64,000 bases of DNA from Dokdonia sp. (GTDB taxonomy: Bacteria > Bacteroidota > Bacteroidia > Flavobacteriales > Flavobacteriaceae), in NCBI GenBank assembly GCA_020630915.1, contig JAHDIF010000002.1, positions 205,301 to 269,300 on the forward strand, in the 5' to 3' direction. The notes beneath the pieces were generated by a model that saw only the letters and a program-made list of their open reading frames with translations, did no database searches and was not told the DNA's origin. Shown here in pieces: positions 1 through 8,452 of this stretch. Each line of letters begins with the position of its first letter. The stretch's first letter is position 1. The translations under genes were made by a program, and so were the position numbers.

Positions 1-555
1 TTTACACACGAGCACGCAGACCACGTAGCAGGATTGGACGACATTCGCCCTTTTGTTTTTAAACAAGGTGATATGCCTATTTATGCGCATAAACGCGTGT
101 TGGATATTTTAAAACATCGCTATGCCTATGTTTTTGAAACCGAAAATAAGTATCCAGGAGCTCCAAGAGTTGAGACTTTTGAGGTTGAAAAAGATCTTCT
201 GGTTCCTATAAAGGAAGGAGTAGAGGTGATTGCTATAGAAGCCTTTCACGGAGAGCTGCCAGTATTAGGGTATAGATTTTCCGGTATGGCATATCTTACT
301 GATGTAAAGACGATAGATGCATCAGAAATACAGAAACTTCAAGGGGTTGATATACTTATTATTAATGCATTGCGTTTTGAAGAACATCGCACGCATTTAA
401 ATGTGAAAGAAGCCCTCTCATTAGTTGATAAAATTAAACCTAAAAAGACATACTTCACGCACATAAGTCATCATATGGGGTTTCACGCTGATGTTGAAGA
501 TCAATTACCAGATAACGTACACTTGGCTTATGACGGCCTCGCACTAACTATATAA
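1..555 (+). CDS. MBL-fold metallo-hydrolase, PhnP-like (5' end missing)
   Basis: The reading frame is open from base 1, so the gene is cut by the left edge; a TTG at 34 is not its start. The first residues read FTHEHADHVAGLDDIRPF, containing the metallo-beta-lactamase HxHxDH zinc motif with the GLDD-R extension seen in PhnP-like phosphodiesterases. Later metal-ligand regions are visible as FTHISHHMG and a terminal YDG. The family hydrolyses phosphodiester or related bonds with a di-metal centre in the cytoplasm; the substrate here cannot be read from sequence. The next gene starts 3 bases downstream, suggesting co-transcription. The family is certain; the exact reaction is not. Confidence 0.93.
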   Translation, partial: FTHEHADHVAGLDDIRPFVFKQGDMPIYAHKRVLDILKHRYAYVFETENKYPGAPRVETFEVEKDLLVPIKEGVEVIAIEAFHGELPVLGYRFSGMAYLTDVKTIDASEIQKLQGVDILIINALRFEEHRTHLNVKEALSLVDKIKPKKTYFTHISHHMGFHADVEDQLPDNVHLAYDGLALTI

Positions 556-558
556 TCT

Positions 559-1044
559 ATGAAACGTACTATATTTCTTTACTTATTTCTTTTTGCAGCT
601 CTTTGGATTGTTTTTCAATATGTGCACAATAGTAAGTACTCTGCAAATGCAGAGAATCGCATTACAAAGTTGGAAAAAACGCTTGTGTCTAAAGACTCTT
701 TAAATGGTACACTTCAAGAAAAAATGGCAGCAGTATCTAGTTTTTCACTTGCTGGAAATGTAAACGCTCAAGAGTATTTTGAAAAATCAGACAGAAGTGT
801 TTCAGAGATTATCACGTTAGTAAGTGACGCAGTTATTGAAAAAAATACGGCACAAGGCAATGACCTTATATCGTATAAGGGCGACACAAGACCTTTCCTT
901 ATGAATAGTGTGCAGGTATTAAACCACAGATGGCTTATCGCCGATTTTACAGATGGTAATACGTGGGGAGAATTAATCGTGCGATACTTTATTAATGAGG
1001 ATGGCAGCGTTGATCTGGAGGTTGTGGAAGAATTACTCCACTAG
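559..1044 (+). CDS. Conserved hypothetical protein with N-terminal membrane anchor
   Basis: I do not recognise a named family. Residues 3-20 (IFLYLFLFAALWIVFQYV) form one hydrophobic segment after MKR, so this is a membrane-anchored or secreted protein. A charged, possibly coiled stretch follows (about residues 30-60), then a compact C-terminal half ending in acidic residues. It lies 3 bp after the MBL hydrolase and overlaps the end of the convergent esterase by 4 bp. Homologues may be labelled hydrolase by neighbourhood, but no hydrolase motif is visible. Confidence 0.8.
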   Translation: MKRTIFLYLFLFAALWIVFQYVHNSKYSANAENRITKLEKTLVSKDSLNGTLQEKMAAVSSFSLAGNVNAQEYFEKSDRSVSEIITLVSDAVIEKNTAQGNDLISYKGDTRPFLMNSVQVLNHRWLIADFTDGNTWGELIVRYFINEDGSVDLEVVEELLH

Positions 1045-1694
1045 CTTTGTTTTACTAACCACTCTTTAAACTCATAAAAATTTGTAGGATGTACACCGTG
1101 ACCTACAGGAAACTCACTTAATGTACTTTCTATACCTATTTCTTTAAGGTATGGAGGTGTTTTGCGAGCTGCTTCTATGGGGATCACTTGATCTACCGTT
1201 CCGTGCGAGTTATATATATTAAGGTGCGCATATGCTGTATTGCTTTGTAATTCAACAATTTCTTCATTTATATAACCACTTAATCCTATAATATTTTTTA
1301 CTTTTTCTGGATAGGTGAGTGCTACTCCATAACTCAAAATAGTGCCTTGACTAAAACCTAGTAAGGTTACATTAAAAGGGTCAAGATCATACGCTTTTAC
1401 AGCTTCGTCTATAAATGTTGCAATGAGATCACGGGAGGCGCGAGCTTTTTCATTGTCAGAGGTTTTTACACCATTGTAGTCTATACTAATAGCATACCAG
1501 GCATTACCGTACGGTTGCATAGGATAAGGCGCTCGAGCAGAAATAATGCAATATTCTTTAGGTAATTCTTCGGCGAAACTAAAAAGATCATTCTCATCAC
1601 TACCATATCCATGTAGCAAAAGGATGAGAGGTGATTTACCAGAAACTTCTTTTGTAGGTTTTTGAATAATATGCTCTAGAGAGAGGTTTGCCAC
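1041..1694 (-). CDS. Alpha/beta hydrolase, phospholipase/carboxylesterase family
   Basis: This 217-residue protein is a cytosolic serine esterase of the YpfH/carboxylesterase type. The oxyanion-hole region is LLLHGYGSDEND (about 26-37). The nucleophile elbow is GFSQG (113-117, Ser115). The likely acid is Asp168 in HGTVDQ and the base His199 in GHGVHP, so the triad is complete. There is no signal peptide. Members hydrolyse short acyl esters or lysophospholipids; the true substrate is not evident. It is 5 bp downstream of the small membrane protein gene on the same strand, so it is probably the end of that operon. Confidence 0.9.
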   Translation of the reverse strand: MANLSLEHIIQKPTKEVSGKSPLILLLHGYGSDENDLFSFAEELPKEYCIISARAPYPMQPYGNAWYAISIDYNGVKTSDNEKARASRDLIATFIDEAVKAYDLDPFNVTLLGFSQGTILSYGVALTYPEKVKNIIGLSGYINEEIVELQSNTAYAHLNIYNSHGTVDQVIPIEAARKTPPYLKEIGIESTLSEFPVGHGVHPTNFYEFKEWLVKQS

Positions 1695-1699
1695 GTGCT

Positions 1700-2026
1700 T
1701 TATTTTTTACCAAATACAGATTGAAAAAACTTTCCAACAAGAGGTACAGGCTGTACTTTTCCTTGAAATGCGCTTATAATACCAAATAACCATAGTGCAA
1801 AAAATGCCAAATAAAATGGGCCGCTTATCATCCAGGTATCAAAGTAGCCCATAGGCACCATTAACACTATAAATAATAAATTAAGTCCTAGCGCTTGTCT
1901 TATATGAAAGGCTGCAAACGGATTTTTAGATTCGCCGTTCATCGAGACAGCGATGAGTAATCCTATAAAAGTGAGATAACTCCATACAGCAGCTGGTTTT
2001 CCTAAGAATACCGTTTCTTCGTTCAT
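1700..2026 (-). CDS. Small polytopic membrane protein (DUF4870-like)
   Basis: The protein has three to four hydrophobic segments and the pattern seen in small import-component/DUF4870 proteins: a first helix near AVWSYLTFIGLLIAV, then FAAFHIRQALGLNLLF, then two C-terminal helices. I place the start at the ATG giving MNEETVFLGKP. It lies 1 bp after the preceding dihydroorotase-like gene, whereas a longer TTG-initiated version would overlap that gene by 29 bp. Function is unknown. The tight spacing on both sides supports one transcript. Confidence 0.82.
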   Translation of the reverse strand: MNEETVFLGKPAAVWSYLTFIGLLIAVSMNGESKNPFAAFHIRQALGLNLLFIVLMVPMGYFDTWMISGPFYLAFFALWLFGIISAFQGKVQPVPLVGKFFQSVFGKK

Positions 2027-2027
2027 A

Positions 2028-3281
2028 TTAATTGATGTGTAGTTTGTTATTGGCAATCACGCCATGAACTTTACCTTTAAGTTTTGCTCCCACAAAGGCG
2101 GCGTTTTTTGATTTAGAGCGTATATCGCTTTCGCGAAAGCGATATCCTCCTTTTACATCAAACAACGTAAGGTTTGCTTCAGATCCTTCTTCTATTGCAT
2201 ATGTGTTGTTTGTAAACCGTTTTCTTCCATTGGTAAGTAACTGCACGGCTTTTTTATCACTCACAAGGGTAAGTAAAGCGCCAAAAGTAGCTTCTTGTGC
2301 GATGGTACCAGAAGTTGCGTTGTCAAACTCTACTTTCTTACGTTCTATGTCTAGCGGGTTATGATCACTAGTCACCATATCGATGGTTCCGTCTTTAAGG
2401 CCTTCTAAGAGGGCTTTTTGATCTTCTGCAGTACGTAATGGTGGAGTTACTTTAAAGTGTGTATCAAAGGTTTCTAGACTCTCATCTGTAAAGAAGAGAT
2501 TTACAATCGCTACGCTACAAGTTACATTAAGCCCTTTTGCTTTTGCTGCCAGAATGAGCTCTACGGACGCCGCTGTAGAGATGGTGGGGATGTGTAATTT
2601 ACCTCCAGCATACTCTAAAATATGCAGATCTCTGGCTACTTGCACACTTTCGGCTAGGGCAGGAGCACCTTTTAGACCGAGTCTCGTGCTTACTACTCCT
2701 TCGTTTACAATACCTTTTCCTACTAGTTTGTTATCCTGCGGGAAAGAAAGTACTAGAGCATCAAAGCCTTGTGTGTATTGTAATGCTATTTTAAGAAGAT
2801 TAGGATTTTCTATAGATTTCTGGTAGTCGCCATAGGCTACGGCACCAGATTGTTGCATATCATACAACTCTGCAAGGTCTATTCCTTCACTATTTCGCGA
2901 AAGCGCACCTATAGGGAAAACACTACTGGTAAAGCCTTCTGCCATTTTCTTTACAAAAGAAATATCTGAGCTGGTGTCAAGAATAGGGTAGGTGTTAGGG
3001 TTTACGGCAATTCCTGTAAAACCGCTAGAAGCCGCTACATGAAGTGCATTTTCTATGGTCTCGCGCTCTTCATATCCTGGTTGTCCTGCACTCACACTGC
3101 TGTCAAACCAGCCTTGTGAGATATGAAGATTGTCTTTTTCGATTAATTTTTCTCCTTTGGCAGCTTCTAGATTGGTGCCTATTTGAGTAATGCGCCCATT
3201 TTTTATTCTTATATCAACTGTCTTACCGTGATGACTACTCTGAGTATCAATAATAGTAGCTGTTTTTATGAGTGCATTCAT
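2028..3281 (-). CDS. Dihydroorotase-like amidohydrolase lacking zinc ligands
   Basis: The 417-residue protein aligns by eye with class I dihydroorotase throughout (GWFDSSVSAGQPGYEERETI, STAASVELI, SDHNP). The defining metal motif D-x-H-x-H plus R-D/E-P-G reads D-S-S-V-S and G-Q-P-G at residues 60-68. The later His of the HVST motif is Thr233 (HIPTIST) and the HAED-type His is missing (SFPQD, 179-183). Only Asp306 of the metal set remains. It is therefore probably not a dihydroorotase. Non-catalytic partners of aspartate carbamoyltransferase are known, which is one possible role. It overlaps the upstream BatA-like gene by 4 bp. An iterated palindrome encodes RFRES near the C-terminus. Confidence 0.88.
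   Translation of the reverse strand: MNALIKTATIIDTQSSHHGKTVDIRIKNGRITQIGTNLEAAKGEKLIEKDNLHISQGWFDSSVSAGQPGYEERETIENALHVAASSGFTGIAVNPNTYPILDTSSDISFVKKMAEGFTSSVFPIGALSRNSEGIDLAELYDMQQSGAVAYGDYQKSIENPNLLKIALQYTQGFDALVLSFPQDNKLVGKGIVNEGVVSTRLGLKGAPALAESVQVARDLHILEYAGGKLHIPTISTAASVELILAAKAKGLNVTCSVAIVNLFFTDESLETFDTHFKVTPPLRTAEDQKALLEGLKDGTIDMVTSDHNPLDIERKKVEFDNATSGTIAQEATFGALLTLVSDKKAVQLLTNGRKRFTNNTYAIEEGSEANLTLFDVKGGYRFRESDIRSKSKNAAFVGAKLKGKVHGVIANNKLHIN
2127..2140. repeat. Iterated palindrome GCTTTCGCGAAAGC (in dihydroorotase-like gene)
   Basis: Symmetry extends to 24 bp (2122-2145), the longest in the window. It is read in frame as RFRES in the C-terminal part of the protein. See the finding on this family for the general interpretation. 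Confidence 0.95.
2893..2905. repeat. Partial iterated palindrome
   Basis: TTTCGCGAAAGCG lacks the leading GC of the 14-mer. It lies in the same dihydroorotase-like gene and is read as LSRN. Confidence 0.7.
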
Positions 3282-5206
3282 TTAAGGTATTTTAAGATGA
3301 GCATTTCCATAAGTAAAAAGAACAGTGCAAAAATAACAAACCATTTCCAAAGCGATTGTATACTGTCTTGTTCTTTAAATTCTTCTATTGCATTTGAAAC
3401 AGATGTGTGATAGGTACCGTTGTTCAGAGAATTTATGTTAGAATATATTAAGTTACTCTCTGCTCTATTGTAATTATAACTGACTCCTTTTACGACACTT
3501 TCTTTATTTTTTATGATATAATTGCCAGAAATTAGAGGCATCTCGAAGGTACTAATAGTTACTTTATTACTATAACGACGCTGTAAAGGGATAAATGATT
3601 CCTGCGTGTCACTGCTATTTTCCAATGTTAAGATATTGTCCTGAGATAACTCTGTAATAACATCAAATTCATTTTTTGCTCCTACGCTGTAGTATAAATC
3701 TGGAAGCGAGAGACTTTCTTTAGCGATATTGTATAATGTAGGTACAATAAGTGGCGAGTTCTTAAAATTAGTACTGGCAATATCAAACCTGTTCGATGCA
3801 ATATACATTTGATCTTGAGAGGTAATAAATGGTTTTCCGTCTTGAAAATATAATAGCGCATCTTGACTTACAAGATTAAATGATTTTGATACCGATGGGT
3901 ATTGAAAATTGTCAATTTTCTTGTCAAACACATTGGTGTAAATAGGGTGATCATAGTTGATAGTTGTTACCAATCTATTTTGATCAACTACTCCAGCTAC
4001 GGCAGTTCTTCCCAGAGCATTAAGAAAATTATTGGTGATACTTACATCTAGTTCCTCATTAAGGATAACAAATAGACTTCCTCCATTACTTTTAAAAGAA
4101 GCTAGTGCGCTGGCTAGTGCAAGTGGTAGCTCTTTTAAACCATTAACTACTACGAGATTGTATTGAGATAAAATACTGTAGTCCAGATTTGTACTTGCAA
4201 CCGCTTTGTAATTAAATTCACTCGTTTTATATAAACGTTCGAGAAAGTCATTTTCTGCATCATTAATGCTTAATACATTAATAGGAGCGGCTGTGTCTAG
4301 TGAAAAATAAAGGCTATTGTCATATGAAAGCACAGGATCTTCTATGCGCAATTGCCCTTTGATAGCCGTTTGTTTTTCTACTTCAAAATTTATGGAAGCC
4401 GTAGTGGTATTTGTAAACGTTGCAGTAGCTTTTGCGATCAGATCATCGTTATTAAATACAGAAACAGGAATTCCTACTTCTAGGTTTTCTTGTGCACTAA
4501 GCATTGCTTCAAGCACTAGAGAGTTAGGATTTTGTTCCTTTATGTAGAGTGAATCTATTGCAATATTTGATGTGTTTACTGGAGATAGCTGCACATAATG
4601 TATCTCATTATTAGAATTTGAAAATTCCTTTTGCTCTTGTTGTTGAAAGTCTGAGATAAGAATAACCCTCTTAACGCTAGCGGCATTCGTACTTAACTGT
4701 TTTTGAGCTCTAAGATTTATTTCGGTAGTTGATAACTCCGTAGGACTGTAAGGTAATTGTAGTAGTGTGTTTCTAAGATCCTCAATATTTGTGTCCTTGT
4801 AAGTGTCGGTATTGGTCAATAGGGTAAAGGTAGTCTCCTTTGGAAGGTTACTTAACAATTCTTGTACGGCCTGTTTTAAAAGAGGGCCAGCAACACCCTT
4901 TGCTTGCATACTAAAGGAATTATCAAGATATATAAGGGTTTCTTTTTCTTTAGTAGCGCTATCTGAAGCTGTGAAAAATGGTTGAGCAAAGGCCAGTACA
5001 GCCATCCCTATAGCTCCTAATCGCATAGATAGTACAAGCCATTTTTTTATGGTATTGCTCTTGCGGGTTTGAAGCTCTAGCTTTTTAAGAAATGCGACAT
5101 TTGTGAATTCCTCTTTTTTAAACCTTCTTAATTGAAAGAGGTGAACAATTATGGGAATGAGTAGTAGGAGTAGGCCGTAAAGTAATTCTGGATGTTTAAA
5201 CTGCAT
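3278..5206 (-). CDS. BatA-like membrane protein with vWA-type domain
   Basis: The N-terminus (MQFKHPELLYGLLLLLIPIIVHLF, then a basic RRFKKEEF stretch and a second helix at about 56-76) is the aerotolerance BatA N-terminal module common in Bacteroidota. It is followed by a vWA-like domain with a DxSxS MIDAS-type motif at Asp95-Ser99 (DNSFS), a long periplasmic region, and a last helix near the C-terminus (about 620-640). The 642-residue length fits the family. The role is undefined; BatA-type proteins are tied to envelope stress and MoxR complexes. It shares a 4-bp overlap with the dihydroorotase-like gene, so translation is probably coupled. Confidence 0.9.
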   Translation of the reverse strand: MQFKHPELLYGLLLLLIPIIVHLFQLRRFKKEEFTNVAFLKKLELQTRKSNTIKKWLVLSMRLGAIGMAVLAFAQPFFTASDSATKEKETLIYLDNSFSMQAKGVAGPLLKQAVQELLSNLPKETTFTLLTNTDTYKDTNIEDLRNTLLQLPYSPTELSTTEINLRAQKQLSTNAASVKRVILISDFQQQEQKEFSNSNNEIHYVQLSPVNTSNIAIDSLYIKEQNPNSLVLEAMLSAQENLEVGIPVSVFNNDDLIAKATATFTNTTTASINFEVEKQTAIKGQLRIEDPVLSYDNSLYFSLDTAAPINVLSINDAENDFLERLYKTSEFNYKAVASTNLDYSILSQYNLVVVNGLKELPLALASALASFKSNGGSLFVILNEELDVSITNNFLNALGRTAVAGVVDQNRLVTTINYDHPIYTNVFDKKIDNFQYPSVSKSFNLVSQDALLYFQDGKPFITSQDQMYIASNRFDIASTNFKNSPLIVPTLYNIAKESLSLPDLYYSVGAKNEFDVITELSQDNILTLENSSDTQESFIPLQRRYSNKVTISTFEMPLISGNYIIKNKESVVKGVSYNYNRAESNLIYSNINSLNNGTYHTSVSNAIEEFKEQDSIQSLWKWFVIFALFFLLMEMLILKYLK

Positions 5207-5271
5207 TCCTATATAAAAGGTTTTATCAAAAGTAACAAAAAGTGTTGGATTGCTCTCAGTTTCATGAGTTT

Positions 5272-6045
5272 TTAAAACTGTTCTATTGCTCCTAGGCCAA
5301 ACAGGGCAAAATCATATTTTACAGGATCTATAGGGTCCAGTTTTCTGAGCGCAATGTCTAATTCCAGAAGGGTTTTTGCGTCATTTTGCTTTCGCGAAAG
5401 CAATTTTAATTTTCTTGCAATGTTTCCAGTATGTACGTCTAAAGGACAGGATAGTGCAGCCTTTGGGATACTATTCCAAATACCAAAATCTACACCTGCT
5501 GCAGAATCCCGCACCATCCAGCGCAAGAACATATTAATACGCTTTGCAGCTGAATTTTTCAAAGGATCGCTTACGTGTTTATGGGTTCTTTTCTGATGTG
5601 GGATTTCAAAAAACAGTTTTTTAAATAGGCTTATGGCTGGTTGCAGACTATTATTTACAGTATTATTGACAAATACCGACTCCAGTCCATTATGATGAGT
5701 ATAGATATTTTGCAATGCTCTTAAAAACGTGTCTAAGTCCGTTTCATTAAATGTTCTGTGTACAAATCCAGATAGGTTTTCTCGTTGACCTTCTGAGTAA
5801 TTCATAATAAAGTCATACGGAGATTGACCAAGGATGTCCATCATCTTGTTTGCACTGTTTATAATACTTTTTCTATTGCCCCAAGAGATGGTCGCTGTCA
5901 AGAAGGCGGCTATTTCAATATCCTCTTTTATGGTAAACCTGTGCGGTATCTGTATAGGATCTAGCGGTATAAAATCAGGTTTTTCATACAACACGGCTTT
6001 TTCATCGAGAAACTCTTTAAGTTCTTTTTTATTCATTGGGGACAT
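5272..6045 (-). CDS. TIGR02757 (DUF2400) family protein
   Basis: This is a 257-residue soluble protein recognisable by FLTATISWGNRKSIINSANKMM and the C-terminal segment with PLDVHTGNIARKL. The family is widespread in Bacteroidota and helix-rich; its function is not known. The annotated start (MSPMNKK) overlaps the 3' end of the upstream membrane-protein gene by 17 bp; the internal ATG at 6036 would shorten the overlap to 8 bp and is equally plausible. One iterated palindrome is read in frame as LLSRKQ at 5388-5401. Confidence 0.88.
   Translation of the reverse strand: MSPMNKKELKEFLDEKAVLYEKPDFIPLDPIQIPHRFTIKEDIEIAAFLTATISWGNRKSIINSANKMMDILGQSPYDFIMNYSEGQRENLSGFVHRTFNETDLDTFLRALQNIYTHHNGLESVFVNNTVNNSLQPAISLFKKLFFEIPHQKRTHKHVSDPLKNSAAKRINMFLRWMVRDSAAGVDFGIWNSIPKAALSCPLDVHTGNIARKLKLLSRKQNDAKTLLELDIALRKLDPIDPVKYDFALFGLGAIEQF
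5388..5401. repeat. Iterated palindrome (in TIGR02757 gene)
   Basis: Extends to 18 bp (5386-5403). Read as LLSRKQ. Confidence 0.95.
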
Positions 6046-7732
6046 ACACAGATTTAAACCCGTCCTTTAATGAATTAGTTCGCAGTTGGGGGGCTAGTTC
6101 AAAATATTCTTTAAAGCTATTAAGCTGATTCTCTTGAATACATGGTAACTCCCCATCTCCTGTCGCCCAGAAAAAATCAAGGCTGTCTGGTGTATGATAA
6201 GTAAGATTGCCAATGCTTTCCTGTCTGTAAATTGTATTTGGGTGTTTTGTGATTGGATGAGGTTTGATAGCATACATTAATGAAAATGAACTAAGCTCTT
6301 GCTTAAAGGGGTTGTTTGTAAAAGAGGTAAGGCTAAAAGGAGCAAAAAGAGGAATGGCAATAATACTTGTAGCAACCACGAGGCCTATTTGTATTAAAAT
6401 ATTCCTTTTAATAAAATGAGCAGCGATAATACAGGATAAGAGGATTATATAACCAAAGAAAAATTGGTACTGCGGTGAGGTGAGCCACAAGAAAAGTAAT
6501 TGAAAACCGGCAACAATATAGAGCGTTAGAAAGGGTGTTTTTAATTTCTTGTTTTTTAATACTATGGGATAGATTAAAAGTAGTACAATCATTACTTTAT
6601 TAAAAAGCCCATGAAGCTTGGGCAGCGATACCCACTGCACTATTCTTTCTATTAAAGTCATTCGCTCATACTCTTCAGGACCTAAGAAAAAGCCGTAAAA
6701 TTGGGTGGCTTCTACTAAGTATTGCTGTAATATAAGTGGTAATACCCAATCTTCACTTAGTTTAAATATTGTGAGCGGATAAAGCGGGTAACCAGAAATA
6801 ATCGAATTTTTCACTACAAAAAGTGTAAGGGTCAATATGGAGAAAATGGTTATAGGCAATAGGCTCTTTTTTAGAGTAGCTGGATATTTAACATACAACA
6901 GCAACGGAAATACGAAGAGAAAAACTGCAAAAACTTTAATAAAAACCGCAAAAAGGACTAACAAAAATAAGAGTAGGATAGGAGTGGTTTGAGATTCTGA
7001 AGTGCTGTAATATGTAGCAAATTCAAAAAACACGATAACAGATATAAGGTATATGGGTATATCTGGTGAAGGAGCACTTATAAACTGAAATAAGAAAATG
7101 TTGAATATAGGTAACAAGCCTGCTGCTAGAAATAAGGAGTTTCTTGATTTGAAATGACTTGCTAGCTTATCAAGGGCATACGCATTTCCTAATACAAGAA
7201 ATAAACCATTACTGTCGTTGAGCAAAGGTGATATACCATTAAGATTTATTGCACCTTGAAAAATATGCCATCCTGAGCTTTGTCCTAAGAAATAATGAAG
7301 GTTTGCTAAGCCCGGTACATACCCATAAGTATCTAACCATTTAATAGTTTGAATATAATAAGATTCATTATCTATAATAAAAGGAGGACTCGCACATTGC
7401 GCCGCAGCAAACATAATAATAGCTGCAAGTACTAATTTTAGGAGTAGGGGGAAGGACGTTATTTTCGCTTTAAGCGAAAAAAAATAAGTTAAACATTTTT
7501 CTCTTTGGAAGAAAAAGTATGTTATCGAAGCGACAGCCAATAATCCTTCAAAAATGAGCCCTAGATTATCAAAAATAGCCCAAATAGCTGCCAGTAGGGT
7601 AATTACAAAACTGCCAACAAATGGTATTACTAAAGGATTTGTTTTAGGTAATTTAAGTAATGAGATGAAAGCGATGCCAAAAGTGGTGGTGAGTAAAAAT
7701 ATATAGAGCCAATATGCAATTACAATGGCCAT
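6029..7732 (-). CDS. Polytopic integral membrane protein, LIC_10190-like
   Basis: The 567-residue protein has roughly a dozen hydrophobic segments and no soluble catalytic domain. The loop IIDNESYYIQTIKWLDTYG (about residues 120-140), followed by GLANLHYFLGQSSGWH, resembles the LIC_10190 family and has the look of a GT-C type glycosyltransferase first loop with an acidic pair. Glycosyl transfer at the outer face of the inner membrane is therefore possible but unproven. The gene begins 1 bp after the LolD-type ATPase gene ends, and its 3' end overlaps the TIGR02757 gene. Confidence 0.8.
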   Translation of the reverse strand: MAIVIAYWLYIFLLTTTFGIAFISLLKLPKTNPLVIPFVGSFVITLLAAIWAIFDNLGLIFEGLLAVASITYFFFQREKCLTYFFSLKAKITSFPLLLKLVLAAIIMFAAAQCASPPFIIDNESYYIQTIKWLDTYGYVPGLANLHYFLGQSSGWHIFQGAINLNGISPLLNDSNGLFLVLGNAYALDKLASHFKSRNSLFLAAGLLPIFNIFLFQFISAPSPDIPIYLISVIVFFEFATYYSTSESQTTPILLLFLLVLFAVFIKVFAVFLFVFPLLLYVKYPATLKKSLLPITIFSILTLTLFVVKNSIISGYPLYPLTIFKLSEDWVLPLILQQYLVEATQFYGFFLGPEEYERMTLIERIVQWVSLPKLHGLFNKVMIVLLLIYPIVLKNKKLKTPFLTLYIVAGFQLLFLWLTSPQYQFFFGYIILLSCIIAAHFIKRNILIQIGLVVATSIIAIPLFAPFSLTSFTNNPFKQELSSFSLMYAIKPHPITKHPNTIYRQESIGNLTYHTPDSLDFFWATGDGELPCIQENQLNSFKEYFELAPQLRTNSLKDGFKSVYVPNE

Positions 7733-7733
7733 C

Positions 7734-8399
7734 CTAGCTATCTATAAATGACCCATCTACCATGGTGAGTTTTCGGTCTGCCATATTTGCAAGTTCCTCG
7801 TTGTGAGTTACGATAACGATGGTATGCCCAAAATTGTCTCGAAGTTTAAAGAACAGCTCGTGTAAATGTTCTGCACTTTCTGTATCTAGATTGCCCGAAG
7901 GTTCATCTGCAAGAATTAATGCGGGTTTATTCATTAAGGCTCTCGCCACAGCAACACGTTGTTGTTCTCCTCCAGAAAGCTCATTGGGCTTGTGATTAAA
8001 ACGATGAGATAAACCTAGAAAGGTAAGAAGTTCTTTAGCTCTAGACTCTGCTTCTTTTTTTGATGCTTTTCCAATGTATGCAGGAATACAAACGTTCTCA
8101 ACAGCTGTAAACTCTGGTAGCAATTGATGAAATTGAAAAATAAAACCTATATGCTTATTCCTAAAAGCACTAAGCTCTTTAGGTGAAAGGTCAATAACAT
8201 CTGTTTCATGTATGAACAATGAAGCGTGTTCATTTTTTTCTACAAAATCAAGGGTGCCGAGCAGTTGCAGTAACGTCGTTTTTCCTGCGCCACTAGGCCC
8301 TACAATGGCAACAACTTCTCCTTTTTGAACATCCAGAGAAACGTCTTTCAAGACGTTTATAGATCCATATGTTTTTGAGATATGTTTTGCAGTTATCAT
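7734..8399 (-). CDS. lolD: ABC transporter ATP-binding protein, LolD/MacB type
   Basis: A complete 221-residue ABC ATPase. Walker A is GPSGAGKTT (34-42), the signature is LSGGEQ (141-146), Walker B is LILADE (161-166) followed by PSGNLD, and the switch His is in VTHNEE. The [11 protein letters not shown] and ADEPSGNLD wording is typical of the LolD/MacB group, which power lipoprotein release or efflux with FtsX-fold permeases. No permease is next to it; the neighbour on the 3' side is an unrelated polytopic protein. The symbol is therefore a best guess within the subgroup. Confidence 0.88.
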   Translation of the reverse strand: MITAKHISKTYGSINVLKDVSLDVQKGEVVAIVGPSGAGKTTLLQLLGTLDFVEKNEHASLFIHETDVIDLSPKELSAFRNKHIGFIFQFHQLLPEFTAVENVCIPAYIGKASKKEAESRAKELLTFLGLSHRFNHKPNELSGGEQQRVAVARALMNKPALILADEPSGNLDTESAEHLHELFFKLRDNFGHTIVIVTHNEELANMADRKLTMVDGSFIDS

Positions 8400-8452
8400 A
8401 GGATTTTCTTTACGTGAAAATAAGATATTATAACATATCTAGCAATGGATAC

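Noticed and set aside
7463..7482. TTTTCGCT-TTA-AGCGAAAA inverted repeat inside the polytopic membrane protein gene as a further palindrome copy
   Set aside because: It shares only the CGCTT/AAGCG ends and lacks the CGCG centre; it is probably a chance inverted repeat in AT-rich coding sequence.
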